Under the pieces are notes generated by a model. It made no database searches. It worked only from the letters and a program-made list of their open reading frames with translations, and had not been told where the DNA came from. From positions 1 to 56,372 of the forward strand of contig JAQICB010000015.1 of the NCBI GenBank assembly GCA_027858745.1: DNA of 56,372 bases. The letters run 5' to 3'. How positions within the stretch are numbered: the first letter of the stretch is position 1; each line of letters starts with the position of its first letter. The translations under genes were made by a program, and so were the position numbers. Positions 34,652-42,140 of the stretch are shown piece by piece. This DNA is from Bacteroidales bacterium. GTDB lineage: Bacteria > Bacteroidota > Bacteroidia > Bacteroidales > UBA1715.

Positions 34652-36601
34652 ATGAAAAATCTATACACCCGTTTTCAATCGAAAAAATTGTTCGTTTATA
34701 TTCTCAGTGTTTTTTTTAGTTATAATCTTTTGGCACAAGATGTTGAAGCCGGTTTTTTCTATACTGTATCCGGAGGGTGCGATAGCGTAGAAGTAAGTTT
34801 TACTGATACCTCTTTATATTCTCCAATTTCATGGCAATGGAATTTTAGTGATGGGACAAGTACTACAGAACAAAACCCGACAAAAGTTTTTATCGGTGAA
34901 GGTTCCTATTCTGTGAGTTTTATAATATCCAATGGTCTAAGTACTGATACGGTTGAAATGATTGATTTTGTTACGGTATATGCAAGTCCCGAAGCACCTG
35001 ATATCGGACCATCTCCTCGTACCATTGTTATTTTATCAAATGGAACTTCATCGTTTGCCGGATTACTTGAAGTTGAACCTTCTGTTTCCGGTAATATTAT
35101 TTCATGGTTTTATGAAGACGGAACACTTTTATTAGAGAATAGTACCGTGTATGACACGGGAATAGATGAAAATACCCCTACAGGTTATTATAGTTTTGTT
35201 GTAAAAGAAGGTCATGAAACCAGTGGGGGCATATGTTATAGTGACCCGGCAACAATTACTTTAGATGTTGCTAGGTGTCCTGCTCTTACACCTGAAGGTG
35301 ATGATTTTTATTATTGCATTGGCTCGTCTGATCCGATAACGGCAAACGTGAGTGCAGCTTCTGGTTCAACGGGAAGTAAAATATCATGGTTTACGTATGA
35401 TCCGGTAGGGCAAACAGGAGCAGGTATTGCGGATTTAACAGATGATAATCTAGTGTATACATCTTTTCTGAATACAGCGTCTGCCGGCAGTGAAGTAGTA
35501 TATGCCGCGGAATATGATATGGTTAATAATTGTTGGTCGGCGGGTTTACCGGTAATGATTAGTATTGTTGATAATCCCGAAGTTGAAATTACCCCACAAA
35601 ACATTGAAATAGCAATGAATCAAACGATTTCAATTAATGCAATTCCATCTATTGAAGGAGGAACAGGTATGTGGAGTGGAATAGGAGTGGCAGAAATAAC
35701 AGAAACATCAGCTTTATTTACACCGGAGGCAGAGGGAAGTGTTTCTGCTTCGTATATTTACACGAGTTCCGCAGGTTGTGAATCTGAAGAGCAATTCTTT
35801 GATATTACGGTAACTGCGGAAGAAATTTTAATTCAACAGGATAGTCTGTCGGTAACGACTGTACCGGGAGAACTTGAAATGACTCTTTTAGATTATGATT
35901 TAAGTTCAATTACAAAACTTACTGTTAGCGGAGAAATTCAGGCACTTGATATTTATTTTATGCGTGATAGTTTGCCGAATCTTGCGGTGATAGATATTTC
36001 GCAGGCAACAATTGTTGCTTTCGAAGGGGATGTTGAAGAAGAGGTATTGAAAGTATTTATGAGTTTTGATGCTCATAGTTTGCCGTCAAATGCGTTTATA
36101 GGAAAGGAAACATTGCAAGAAATTTATTTACCGGAGTCAATCCTGGCAATTTCTGATGGTGCTTTTGAAAATTGTTCAGCACTCTCGTTTATTGTACTTA
36201 ATACAGAAAGTCCGGAATTAATAGAGGTAAGTATCGAAGCGTTTACCGGAGTTTCGACAGAGAGTTGTGCGGTAGTTGTACCTGAAGGAACAAAAGATGA
36301 TTATGGCGCAGCTGAAGTATGGAAAGACTTTTTGAAAATAGGCGAAAGTGTTGTGGAAATTACCGGTGTTGATGATATACAATACAGTATAACTGTTGTG
36401 CAATTTGAAGATGAATTAATAATAAAGGGAATATCTTCAGAAGCAACAGTTTTTTTTATTAGTCTTGATGGTAAAAAAGTTATGTCATTAGAAATTTTAG
36501 GAGTAACATCAATATCTACAAGTATGTTGTCTCATGGTTTGTATACTTTGCAAATTATTTCAGATGAAGGTTTTTATCATAAAAAATTACTTATACAGTA
36601 A
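34652..36601 (+). CDS. Secreted PKD/BspA-type LRR protein with T9SS-like C-terminus
   Basis: A 649-residue exported protein with a signal peptide ending near LLAQ (residue 29). A PKD domain lies at about 35-112, with ISWQWNFSDGTSTTEQNPT. Ig-like segments follow (120-395). Residues 415-560 resemble BspA-type leucine-rich repeats: ITKLTVSGEIQALDIYFM, LPNLAVIDISQATI, LQEIYLPESILAISDGAFENC. The last 75 residues read like a type IX sorting domain, with VFFISLDGKKVMSLEI and LSHGLYTLQI. BspA-type repeats often mediate adhesion to host or matrix proteins. No catalytic motif is visible. It stands alone between the EEP gene and the cobalamin riboswitch. Confidence 0.88.
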   Translation: MKNLYTRFQSKKLFVYILSVFFSYNLLAQDVEAGFFYTVSGGCDSVEVSFTDTSLYSPISWQWNFSDGTSTTEQNPTKVFIGEGSYSVSFIISNGLSTDTVEMIDFVTVYASPEAPDIGPSPRTIVILSNGTSSFAGLLEVEPSVSGNIISWFYEDGTLLLENSTVYDTGIDENTPTGYYSFVVKEGHETSGGICYSDPATITLDVARCPALTPEGDDFYYCIGSSDPITANVSAASGSTGSKISWFTYDPVGQTGAGIADLTDDNLVYTSFLNTASAGSEVVYAAEYDMVNNCWSAGLPVMISIVDNPEVEITPQNIEIAMNQTISINAIPSIEGGTGMWSGIGVAEITETSALFTPEAEGSVSASYIYTSSAGCESEEQFFDITVTAEEILIQQDSLSVTTVPGELEMTLLDYDLSSITKLTVSGEIQALDIYFMRDSLPNLAVIDISQATIVAFEGDVEEEVLKVFMSFDAHSLPSNAFIGKETLQEIYLPESILAISDGAFENCSALSFIVLNTESPELIEVSIEAFTGVSTESCAVVVPEGTKDDYGAAEVWKDFLKIGESVVEITGVDDIQYSITVVQFEDELIIKGISSEATVFFISLDGKKVMSLEILGVTSISTSMLSHGLYTLQIISDEGFYHKKLLIQ

Positions 36602-36732
36602 GATTCGGTAGTGTTGAGATAATGCTTGTTTACAATTATCTGTTTTGATATAATTTTTTTCAGATTTCTTATTTGTTCACAACTTGCTCATAAGTCTCAA
36701 TTTTTTTTATCAATTTTATTCCTAATCTCTTT

Positions 36733-36740
36733 TAGTTTTG
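36733..36740 (+). promoter_or_regulatory. Candidate -7 promoter element for the riboswitch operon
   Basis: TAGTTTTG fits TAnnTTTG and ends 5 bp before the first riboswitch stem at 36746. Transcription would therefore start right at the aptamer, which supports the assignment. Confidence 0.55.
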
Positions 36741-36745
36741 TATTT

Positions 36746-36911
36746 CTAATGTGGTTCATATAGATTAAAAGGGAATCCTGTGAAAATCAGGAACTATCCC
36801 CGTAGCTGTAATTCCGCTGCCTGTGGCAGTTTCAACCAAAAACCACTGTTTGTCCTCGACGAATGGGAAGGGGTTGAAAAAATCGGAAAAGTCAGAAGAC
36901 CTGCCAATTAG
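36746..36911 (+). ncRNA. Cobalamin (B12) riboswitch
   Basis: The conserved aptamer blocks are present in order: AAAAGGGAA at 36767-36775, the P3 arm TCCTGTGAAAATCAGGA, then ACTATCCCCGTAGCTGTAA (consensus RCTGCCCCCGCAACTGTAA), ACCACTG, GGGAAGG, and the B12-box AGTCAGAAGACCTGCC near 36890-36905. An outer stem CTAAT/ATTAG closes it at 36746-36750 and 36907-36911. It should bind adenosyl- or another cobalamin and turn off the downstream nrdD, corrinoid adenosyltransferase and nrdG genes. No terminator hairpin lies after it, so control by hiding the translation start region is more likely than attenuation. Confidence 0.93.
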
Positions 36912-37031
36912 CAATTATTTATTATGTAGCTTTCGGGTGAAAAAGCGAAGAATACATATCTGTTTGTATAGGTGTTATTCTATTCTTTTCCTGCAAGTTA
37001 CCATTTGTTTAATAATAAAATTTTTTGTACA

Positions 37032-39194
37032 ATGAATGGTGATTTTTTATCTCAAATCGTGAAACGCAACGGTGAAGTTGTTGCATTTTCTCAAGAAAAA
37101 ATTGAACACGCAATTTTTAAAGCTATGCGTGCGAGTGGTAACCCTAATCGCGAAAAGGCTGCGGAATTATCGCAGGAGGTTCGTCTCAAACTGATGACGG
37201 CTCGCGATGGCCAAACGCCTACCGTGGAAATGGTTCAGGATTATGTTGAGCAAGTCTTGTTTGCACATGATGATTTTGAATTGTTGAAAACCTATTTGCT
37301 TTATCGTAATTTGCGTGCTCAATCGCGGCATGCGAAAGAACTTTTTTCGAACATTGATGTTATGGATGATTATCTTTCTATGTCTGACTGGCGGGTGAAA
37401 GAAAGTGCAAATTCGTCGTATTCTTTGCAGGGCTTAAATCAGCATATTTCTACCTGCATGACTTCGCAGTATTGGTTAACGAAGTTGTATCCGGAAAGTA
37501 TTGCAACAAAACATAAACAGGGATATTTGCATATTCATGATTTGGGTTTTTTAAGTGTATACTGTGTTGGTTGGGATTTGAAAGATTTGTTATTGAATGG
37601 GTTTAAAGGGGTACTTGGAAAAACGGAAAGTAAACCGGCAAAGCATTTTCGAACGGCTCTGGGGCAAATTGTGAATTTCTTTTATACTATGCAAGGTGAA
37701 GCTGCCGGTGCTCAGGCGTTTTCTAATTTTGATACCTTGCTTGCACCGTATGTTCGCTACGATAATCTTTCGTACAAGCAGGTAAAACAAGCTTTGCAGG
37801 AATTTATGTTTAATGTGAATATTCCCACACGAGTTGGGTTTCAAACCCCCTTTACAAACATTACCATGGATTTATTAATTCCTGATTTTTTGAAAGATGA
37901 GCATGTTACCTGGGGTGGAACGATTAATGACGATGTGTATGGTGATTTTCAACATGAATTGAGCGTGATAAATAAAGCATTTGCTGAAGTGATGATTGAG
38001 GGTGACGCAAATGGCAGTTTGTTTTCGTTTCCGATTCCTACTTATAATATTACCCCTGATTTTGATTGGAATAATCCTGATTATGATGGTATTTGGGAAA
38101 TGACGGCTAAATATGGTATTCCGTATTTTTCGAATTTTGTGAATTCTGATATGAAACCAGATGATGTGCGGAGTATGTGTTGTCGTTTGCGTCTTGATAA
38201 ACGTGAGTTGAATAAGCGAGGAGGAGGTTTGTTTGCATCAAATCCATTAACGGGATCTGTTGGGGTAGTTACTATAAATTTACCGAAACTCGGCTATGAG
38301 GCAACTTCAGAACAGAATTTATATGAGCGTTTGCACAATTTGATGATTCTTGCAAAGGATAGTCTGGAAATTAAGCGAAAAACTATTGAAACGTATACGG
38401 AAAAAGGCTTGTATCCTTATTCTAAATTCTATTTGCGAGATATTTATGCTCGCCATGCTTCGTATTGGAAAAATCATTTTTCAACTATTGGCATTAACGG
38501 GATGAATGAATGTTGTTTGAATTTTCTCGGGGTGCCAATTACTGACGCAAAAGGTGAGGAGTTTGCTATACGGATAATGAATGTTATGCGTGATGTGTTG
38601 GCTGAATTTCAGGAAGAAACGGGTAATATTTATAATCTTGAGGCAACACCGGCAGAAAGTACGGCATATCGCTTTGCACGCATCGATACTGTGCAATATC
38701 CGGATATTATTACGGCAAATCAAGATGCATATCAAGGAGGAGCATCACCGTATTATACCAACTCATCGCATGTTCCGGTTGATTTTTCCGATGATATGTT
38801 TGAGGTTCTGAATCTGCAAGATGAATTGCAAACTTTATATACCGGGGGAACGGTTTTGCATTTATTTACCGGTGAAGCAAATATGCCTAAAGAGTCGGCA
38901 AAAAATATGATTCGCAAAATTACCGACAATTATCGGTTGCCCTATGTCACAATTTCTCCGACGTTCAGCATTTGTCCGTCTCACGGATATATTCGGGGCG
39001 AATATTATTCCTGTCCGAAATGTGGTGAAGAAACGGAAGTATACAGCCGTATTGTCGGATATATGCGTCCCGTACGACAATGGAATAACGGAAAACAGCA
39101 AGAATTTAAAGACAGAAAGATTTGTAAAGTTTCGGATGAAGAATTTGAGTCTGCGGATGTTGAAGAATCTGTTGAATATGCAAAAAACAACTAA
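37032..39194 (+). CDS. nrdD: Anaerobic (class III) ribonucleoside-triphosphate reductase
   Basis: NrdD makes dNTPs from NTPs without oxygen, using a glycyl radical. The 720-residue protein starts with an ATP-cone regulatory domain (VKRNGEVVAFSQEKIEHAI). MCCRLRLDKRELNKRGGG and GSVGVVTINLPKLGY lie in the catalytic barrel. The glycyl radical site is Gly676 in SRIVGYMRPV. The preceding zinc knuckle reads CPSHG and CPKCG, so one of the usual four Cys is His. I chose the ATG at 37032; an upstream in-frame start adds 20 residues unlike NrdD. It lies behind a cobalamin riboswitch. The adenosyltransferase follows 1 bp later and nrdG 523 bp later. B12 control implies a B12-dependent class II enzyme elsewhere in the genome. 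Confidence 0.96.
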   Translation: MNGDFLSQIVKRNGEVVAFSQEKIEHAIFKAMRASGNPNREKAAELSQEVRLKLMTARDGQTPTVEMVQDYVEQVLFAHDDFELLKTYLLYRNLRAQSRHAKELFSNIDVMDDYLSMSDWRVKESANSSYSLQGLNQHISTCMTSQYWLTKLYPESIATKHKQGYLHIHDLGFLSVYCVGWDLKDLLLNGFKGVLGKTESKPAKHFRTALGQIVNFFYTMQGEAAGAQAFSNFDTLLAPYVRYDNLSYKQVKQALQEFMFNVNIPTRVGFQTPFTNITMDLLIPDFLKDEHVTWGGTINDDVYGDFQHELSVINKAFAEVMIEGDANGSLFSFPIPTYNITPDFDWNNPDYDGIWEMTAKYGIPYFSNFVNSDMKPDDVRSMCCRLRLDKRELNKRGGGLFASNPLTGSVGVVTINLPKLGYEATSEQNLYERLHNLMILAKDSLEIKRKTIETYTEKGLYPYSKFYLRDIYARHASYWKNHFSTIGINGMNECCLNFLGVPITDAKGEEFAIRIMNVMRDVLAEFQEETGNIYNLEATPAESTAYRFARIDTVQYPDIITANQDAYQGGASPYYTNSSHVPVDFSDDMFEVLNLQDELQTLYTGGTVLHLFTGEANMPKESAKNMIRKITDNYRLPYVTISPTFSICPSHGYIRGEYYSCPKCGEETEVYSRIVGYMRPVRQWNNGKQQEFKDRKICKVSDEEFESADVEESVEYAKNN

Positions 39195-39195
39195 A

Positions 39196-39711
39196 ATGAA
39201 CGGGTACGTACAAATATATACCGGCAACGGAAAAGGTAAAACCACCGCTGCATTGGGATTAACCATGCGTGCCGTAGGTTCCGGAAAAAAAGTGTTTATC
39301 GGGCAATTTGTGAAAGGAATGAAGTATTCGGAAATACAGACTCTCGAATCACGATTTCCTGAAGTTCCCGTAAAGCAATATGGTCTCCGCTGTTTTATTC
39401 ACGAAAAACCGACGAAAGATGATATTGATTCTGCACAAGCAGGTTTAGAAGAAGTATCACAGATAATTACCGGTGGAGAATATGATGTGGTAATTCTCGA
39501 TGAATTAAATATTGCCTTGCATTATATGCTTTTTTCGGTACAGGAAGTTCTCGACATTATTGCTCGTAAGCCCAAACAGGTGGAATTGGTAATAACCGGA
39601 CGCTATGCACCGCAGGAACTACTTGATGTAGCAGATTTGGTAACTGAAATGAAAGAAGTAAAGCACTATTATACACAAGGAGTTCAGGGGCGAAAAGGTA
39701 TTGAAAGTTAA
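39196..39711 (+). CDS. cobO: Cob(I)alamin/corrinoid adenosyltransferase (CobO/BtuR type)
   Basis: A 171-residue P-loop enzyme that moves the adenosyl group of ATP to cobalt of a corrinoid, making adenosylcobalamin. The N-terminus MNGYVQIYTGNGKGKTTAALG holds the Walker A motif at residues 10-16, FIGQFVKGMKYSE is the following conserved segment, and VVILDELNIAL supplies the Walker B-like region; VELVITGRYAP is also typical. The start at 39196 is 1 bp after the nrdD stop; an ATG at 39178 would add six residues. Its place between nrdD and nrdG under a B12 riboswitch links corrinoid activation to B12 shortage. Confidence 0.93.
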   Translation: MNGYVQIYTGNGKGKTTAALGLTMRAVGSGKKVFIGQFVKGMKYSEIQTLESRFPEVPVKQYGLRCFIHEKPTKDDIDSAQAGLEEVSQIITGGEYDVVILDELNIALHYMLFSVQEVLDIIARKPKQVELVITGRYAPQELLDVADLVTEMKEVKHYYTQGVQGRKGIES

Positions 39712-39717
39712 TGAGAT

Positions 39718-40338
39718 ATGGTAATAGGTGGTTTACAAAAACAAAGTTTTATAGATTGGGAAGGAAAAACAACTGCGGTAATATTTACCCGCGGTTGTAA
39801 TTTCCGTTGTGGCTTTTGTCATAATCCCTCATTAGTATTGCCGAAATTGTATAATCGAGCCGAAAATATTTCCCCTGAAGATGTGCTGGATTTTGTTTCT
39901 ACTCGTAAAAACTGGTTAGACGGTGTGGTAATTACCGGTGGCGAACCCACATTGCATGCTGATTTGCCCGATTTTATTGCTTCTTTGAAAGAGATTGGTC
40001 TTTCCGTAAAACTTGATACAAACGGTTCCAATCCAAGTATGCTGCAGTCATTGATAACAGCACAATTAATCGATTATGTTGCGATGGATATTAAAACCAA
40101 ATTTGAACCCGACGCATATGCAGCGATTACCGCTTGTACAGATTCACAGCTTGTTGATCATATTGTGCAATCATTGTGCATTTTGCGAAATTCAGGTATT
40201 GATTATATGTTGCGAACAACCATAGTTCCCGGTTTTCATACAAATGAAGATATTCGTATGTTACAAAAACAGTTTGTCGGTGAGCGATATGTTTTGCAGG
40301 AATATCGTGAAGGGGAAACAGTGGAAATATATAGGTAA
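39718..40338 (+). CDS. nrdG: Anaerobic ribonucleotide reductase activating protein (radical SAM)
   Basis: A 206-residue radical SAM activase. The cluster motif CNFRCGFC near residue 28 matches CxxxCxxC, and GGEPTLH near 77 contacts SAM. It reduces SAM to a radical that abstracts hydrogen from the NrdD glycine. Residue wording such as FTRGCNFRCGFCHNPSLV is that of the NrdG/PflA group. Being co-transcribed with nrdD makes NrdG the best call, though the protein is somewhat longer than E. coli NrdG (154 residues) and belongs to the longer TIGR02495-like type. It starts 6 bp after the adenosyltransferase stop. Confidence 0.9.
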   Translation: MVIGGLQKQSFIDWEGKTTAVIFTRGCNFRCGFCHNPSLVLPKLYNRAENISPEDVLDFVSTRKNWLDGVVITGGEPTLHADLPDFIASLKEIGLSVKLDTNGSNPSMLQSLITAQLIDYVAMDIKTKFEPDAYAAITACTDSQLVDHIVQSLCILRNSGIDYMLRTTIVPGFHTNEDIRMLQKQFVGERYVLQEYREGETVEIYR

Positions 40339-40693
40339 ATTGTAGAGTCTGGAATAGATAATTGTTTATAAAGCGTTAATTTTTTTATGTCATATATATA
40401 GATTCCCAAACTCCACTGTGTTTTGTGTGGAATGACGTGCTTTTGGTCATTGGTAATAATAGATTTTGCAGCTGCAACTTATAAATCGGATTGTGAAATT
40501 AGCTGCAGAGTGTTTATACGAAAGGAGTCCTGACAGCATTTGCAGGCAGTGAGCTATGGTTGGGTTGAGAAGATAAAGAAATATCACTTTGCACTAGTAA
40601 TCTCATTCGTGGATAAAAAAACACAGGATCGAAGATGTCTTACCATTCTTACAATCCTGTGCGTAAAGTGCGGATATAAAAAATCTTGAAAAC
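40339..40693. other. Convergent intergenic region
   Basis: This 355-bp gap lies between nrdG and the calcium-repeat barrel gene. It has a minus-strand terminator near its right end. A 7-bp inverted repeat, TGCAGCT with AGCTGCA, lies near 40467-40507. I see no tRNA, no protein-coding potential and no clear plus-strand terminator for nrdG. Confidence 0.55.
40615..40661 (-). terminator. Rho-independent terminator of the minus-strand barrel operon
   Basis: Read on the minus strand, CACAGGAT (40654-40661) pairs with ATCCTGTG (40622-40629), followed by a run of seven T. The 24-nt loop holds a small inner pairing, so it is weaker than the other terminators. Confidence 0.65.
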
Positions 40694-42097
40694 TTATTGA
40701 AGAAAGAAGAACTCAATGAGTTCAAATAAATCTTCAACGGTTAAGTGTGAACCAATACCCGCATTTTCACCTTCATCAAAAAATGTGTCAATTGCATGTA
40801 AGAGTTCTTCTATATCTATGTATAAATTTCTGTCGCTGTCAATAGCTCTAAATTTATGTGGAATTTTTTTGTAAAATTGTCGAAATACGGTACCTCCGTT
40901 CAATAGGTCTGGGTAGTATTGGTAGATTTGTTCGTGCGAAATTGTTTCTCCTGCCAACATTTTGTTGATAATGTCTTGTTTGCTGAAGCCTTTTCCTGCT
41001 TTATCATTGTAAAATTGATTTGTTTTGTTTTCTACATCAATATAATTTCCAACAGCGTCATTGTCTGAGTCAACCGGACAGCCATTGGCAGTTGTTTCTA
41101 CATTTTCCGGAGTAAATGGACATTCATCAATAATTTCGGGAACACCATCATTGTCAGCATCCCAATAATTGTTATACTTATTGACAGAACTCGTGTCGTT
41201 ATATATATCTTGTTTTCTATTGTTAATATTAATGGTGAGGCTGACGTATGCGTAAGAAATTCCGTCCGGAATGGCAGTTCCTTTTCGTTCCGAATTTTCG
41301 GTGTAATTGTCTCCGGCAGTACTAATATTGTCTAATTTGTTTGAAAATGCGATGTGATATTGATATCCAACATTTAAATTACATTGTGGAGAAAGAATGA
41401 AATTTGCACCAAATTCTATAGGAACAGATAACACTAAAGGTGAATAATTGCTCACATTATCAATATTTTCTCGAATGTATGATGATTCATACACATAATC
41501 TCTGAATAAAATTTCTGATTGATATGCAGTTGTCGGATCTTGTGGAATATTTCGGAACGAACCGTCTGTCCATTTGTATAAATAATCATTGTTGCTATAT
41601 AAATCACCCCATGGCTCAGGTGTTTGCAATACTTCTAATCCTATACGCACAAAAGGAGAGAGACTTCGCATATGGTAAGGGTACAGGTGTTTGTTCTTCC
41701 CGAAATTGTATTGAACGAATGTGCTATATGCAGAAATCTGAGATTGAAAGTTGAATATAATGTTGGTGTTTGTAATAGTTTTGTCGCCATAAACTTTTCC
41801 GCGCATATAACGAAAACCTAATGAGTAGTAGGGGGAAAGTTCTTGTTCTAATTCAATGTGAAATCCCGGTAAACCATTGGTGAAATCTCGTGAAAAATTA
41901 TTGTTTGCATCGCCGTGAAATGATAAAATGCCGGTTCCTATAGAAAATTTAGGGAAGAAAAAATCTGAGGAATATGCCGATTCGTATTCTTGAAAAATAA
42001 GCGAAAACAGATGTGAAGATTTCTCTTCTTCTTCACTTTGAGCTTGAGTGGAAAGAGCATATATACAACATAATAATATGACAGTTATCTGTCTCAT
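40694..42097 (-). CDS. Outer-membrane barrel protein with thrombospondin-3/EF-hand calcium repeats
   Basis: A 467-residue exported protein, signal peptide ending STQAQ (residue 20). Residues 45-300 have alternating beta strands like PorT/OmpA-type barrels (GIGFRYMRG-like stretches, FSIGTGILSFHGD). Residues 310-360 hold thrombospondin type 3-like calcium sites: DADNDGVPEIIDECPFTPE and DSDNDAVGNYIDVENKT. Near residue 415, DSDRNLYIDIEELLHAID is an EF-hand-like loop. OmpA-family proteins often have such a hinge before a peptidoglycan-binding domain, but none is seen; the tail is helical instead. It lies 43 bp after the 929-residue low-complexity gene, so the two are probably partners. Role unknown; surface calcium sensing or cell-wall anchoring is plausible. 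Confidence 0.82.
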   Translation of the reverse strand: MRQITVILLCCIYALSTQAQSEEEEKSSHLFSLIFQEYESAYSSDFFFPKFSIGTGILSFHGDANNNFSRDFTNGLPGFHIELEQELSPYYSLGFRYMRGKVYGDKTITNTNIIFNFQSQISAYSTFVQYNFGKNKHLYPYHMRSLSPFVRIGLEVLQTPEPWGDLYSNNDYLYKWTDGSFRNIPQDPTTAYQSEILFRDYVYESSYIRENIDNVSNYSPLVLSVPIEFGANFILSPQCNLNVGYQYHIAFSNKLDNISTAGDNYTENSERKGTAIPDGISYAYVSLTININNRKQDIYNDTSSVNKYNNYWDADNDGVPEIIDECPFTPENVETTANGCPVDSDNDAVGNYIDVENKTNQFYNDKAGKGFSKQDIINKMLAGETISHEQIYQYYPDLLNGGTVFRQFYKKIPHKFRAIDSDRNLYIDIEELLHAIDTFFDEGENAGIGSHLTVEDLFELIEFFFLQ

Positions 42098-42140
42098 AGG
42101 TACCGTTTTTCAAATTAGTATACCGCGATGGTACTTTATT

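Noticed and set aside
36823-37035. A 70-codon open frame across the riboswitch and leader
   Set aside because: It runs through conserved aptamer bases and has no protein-like features.
38944-39195. An 84-codon N-terminal extension of the corrinoid adenosyltransferase
   Set aside because: It overlaps the nrdD 3' end in another frame, while the P-loop protein naturally starts at 39196.
40440-40560. tRNA-like or small-RNA gene in the nrdG downstream gap
   Set aside because: No T-loop motif, anticodon arm or CCA-type acceptor stem could be found, only a 7-bp inverted repeat.
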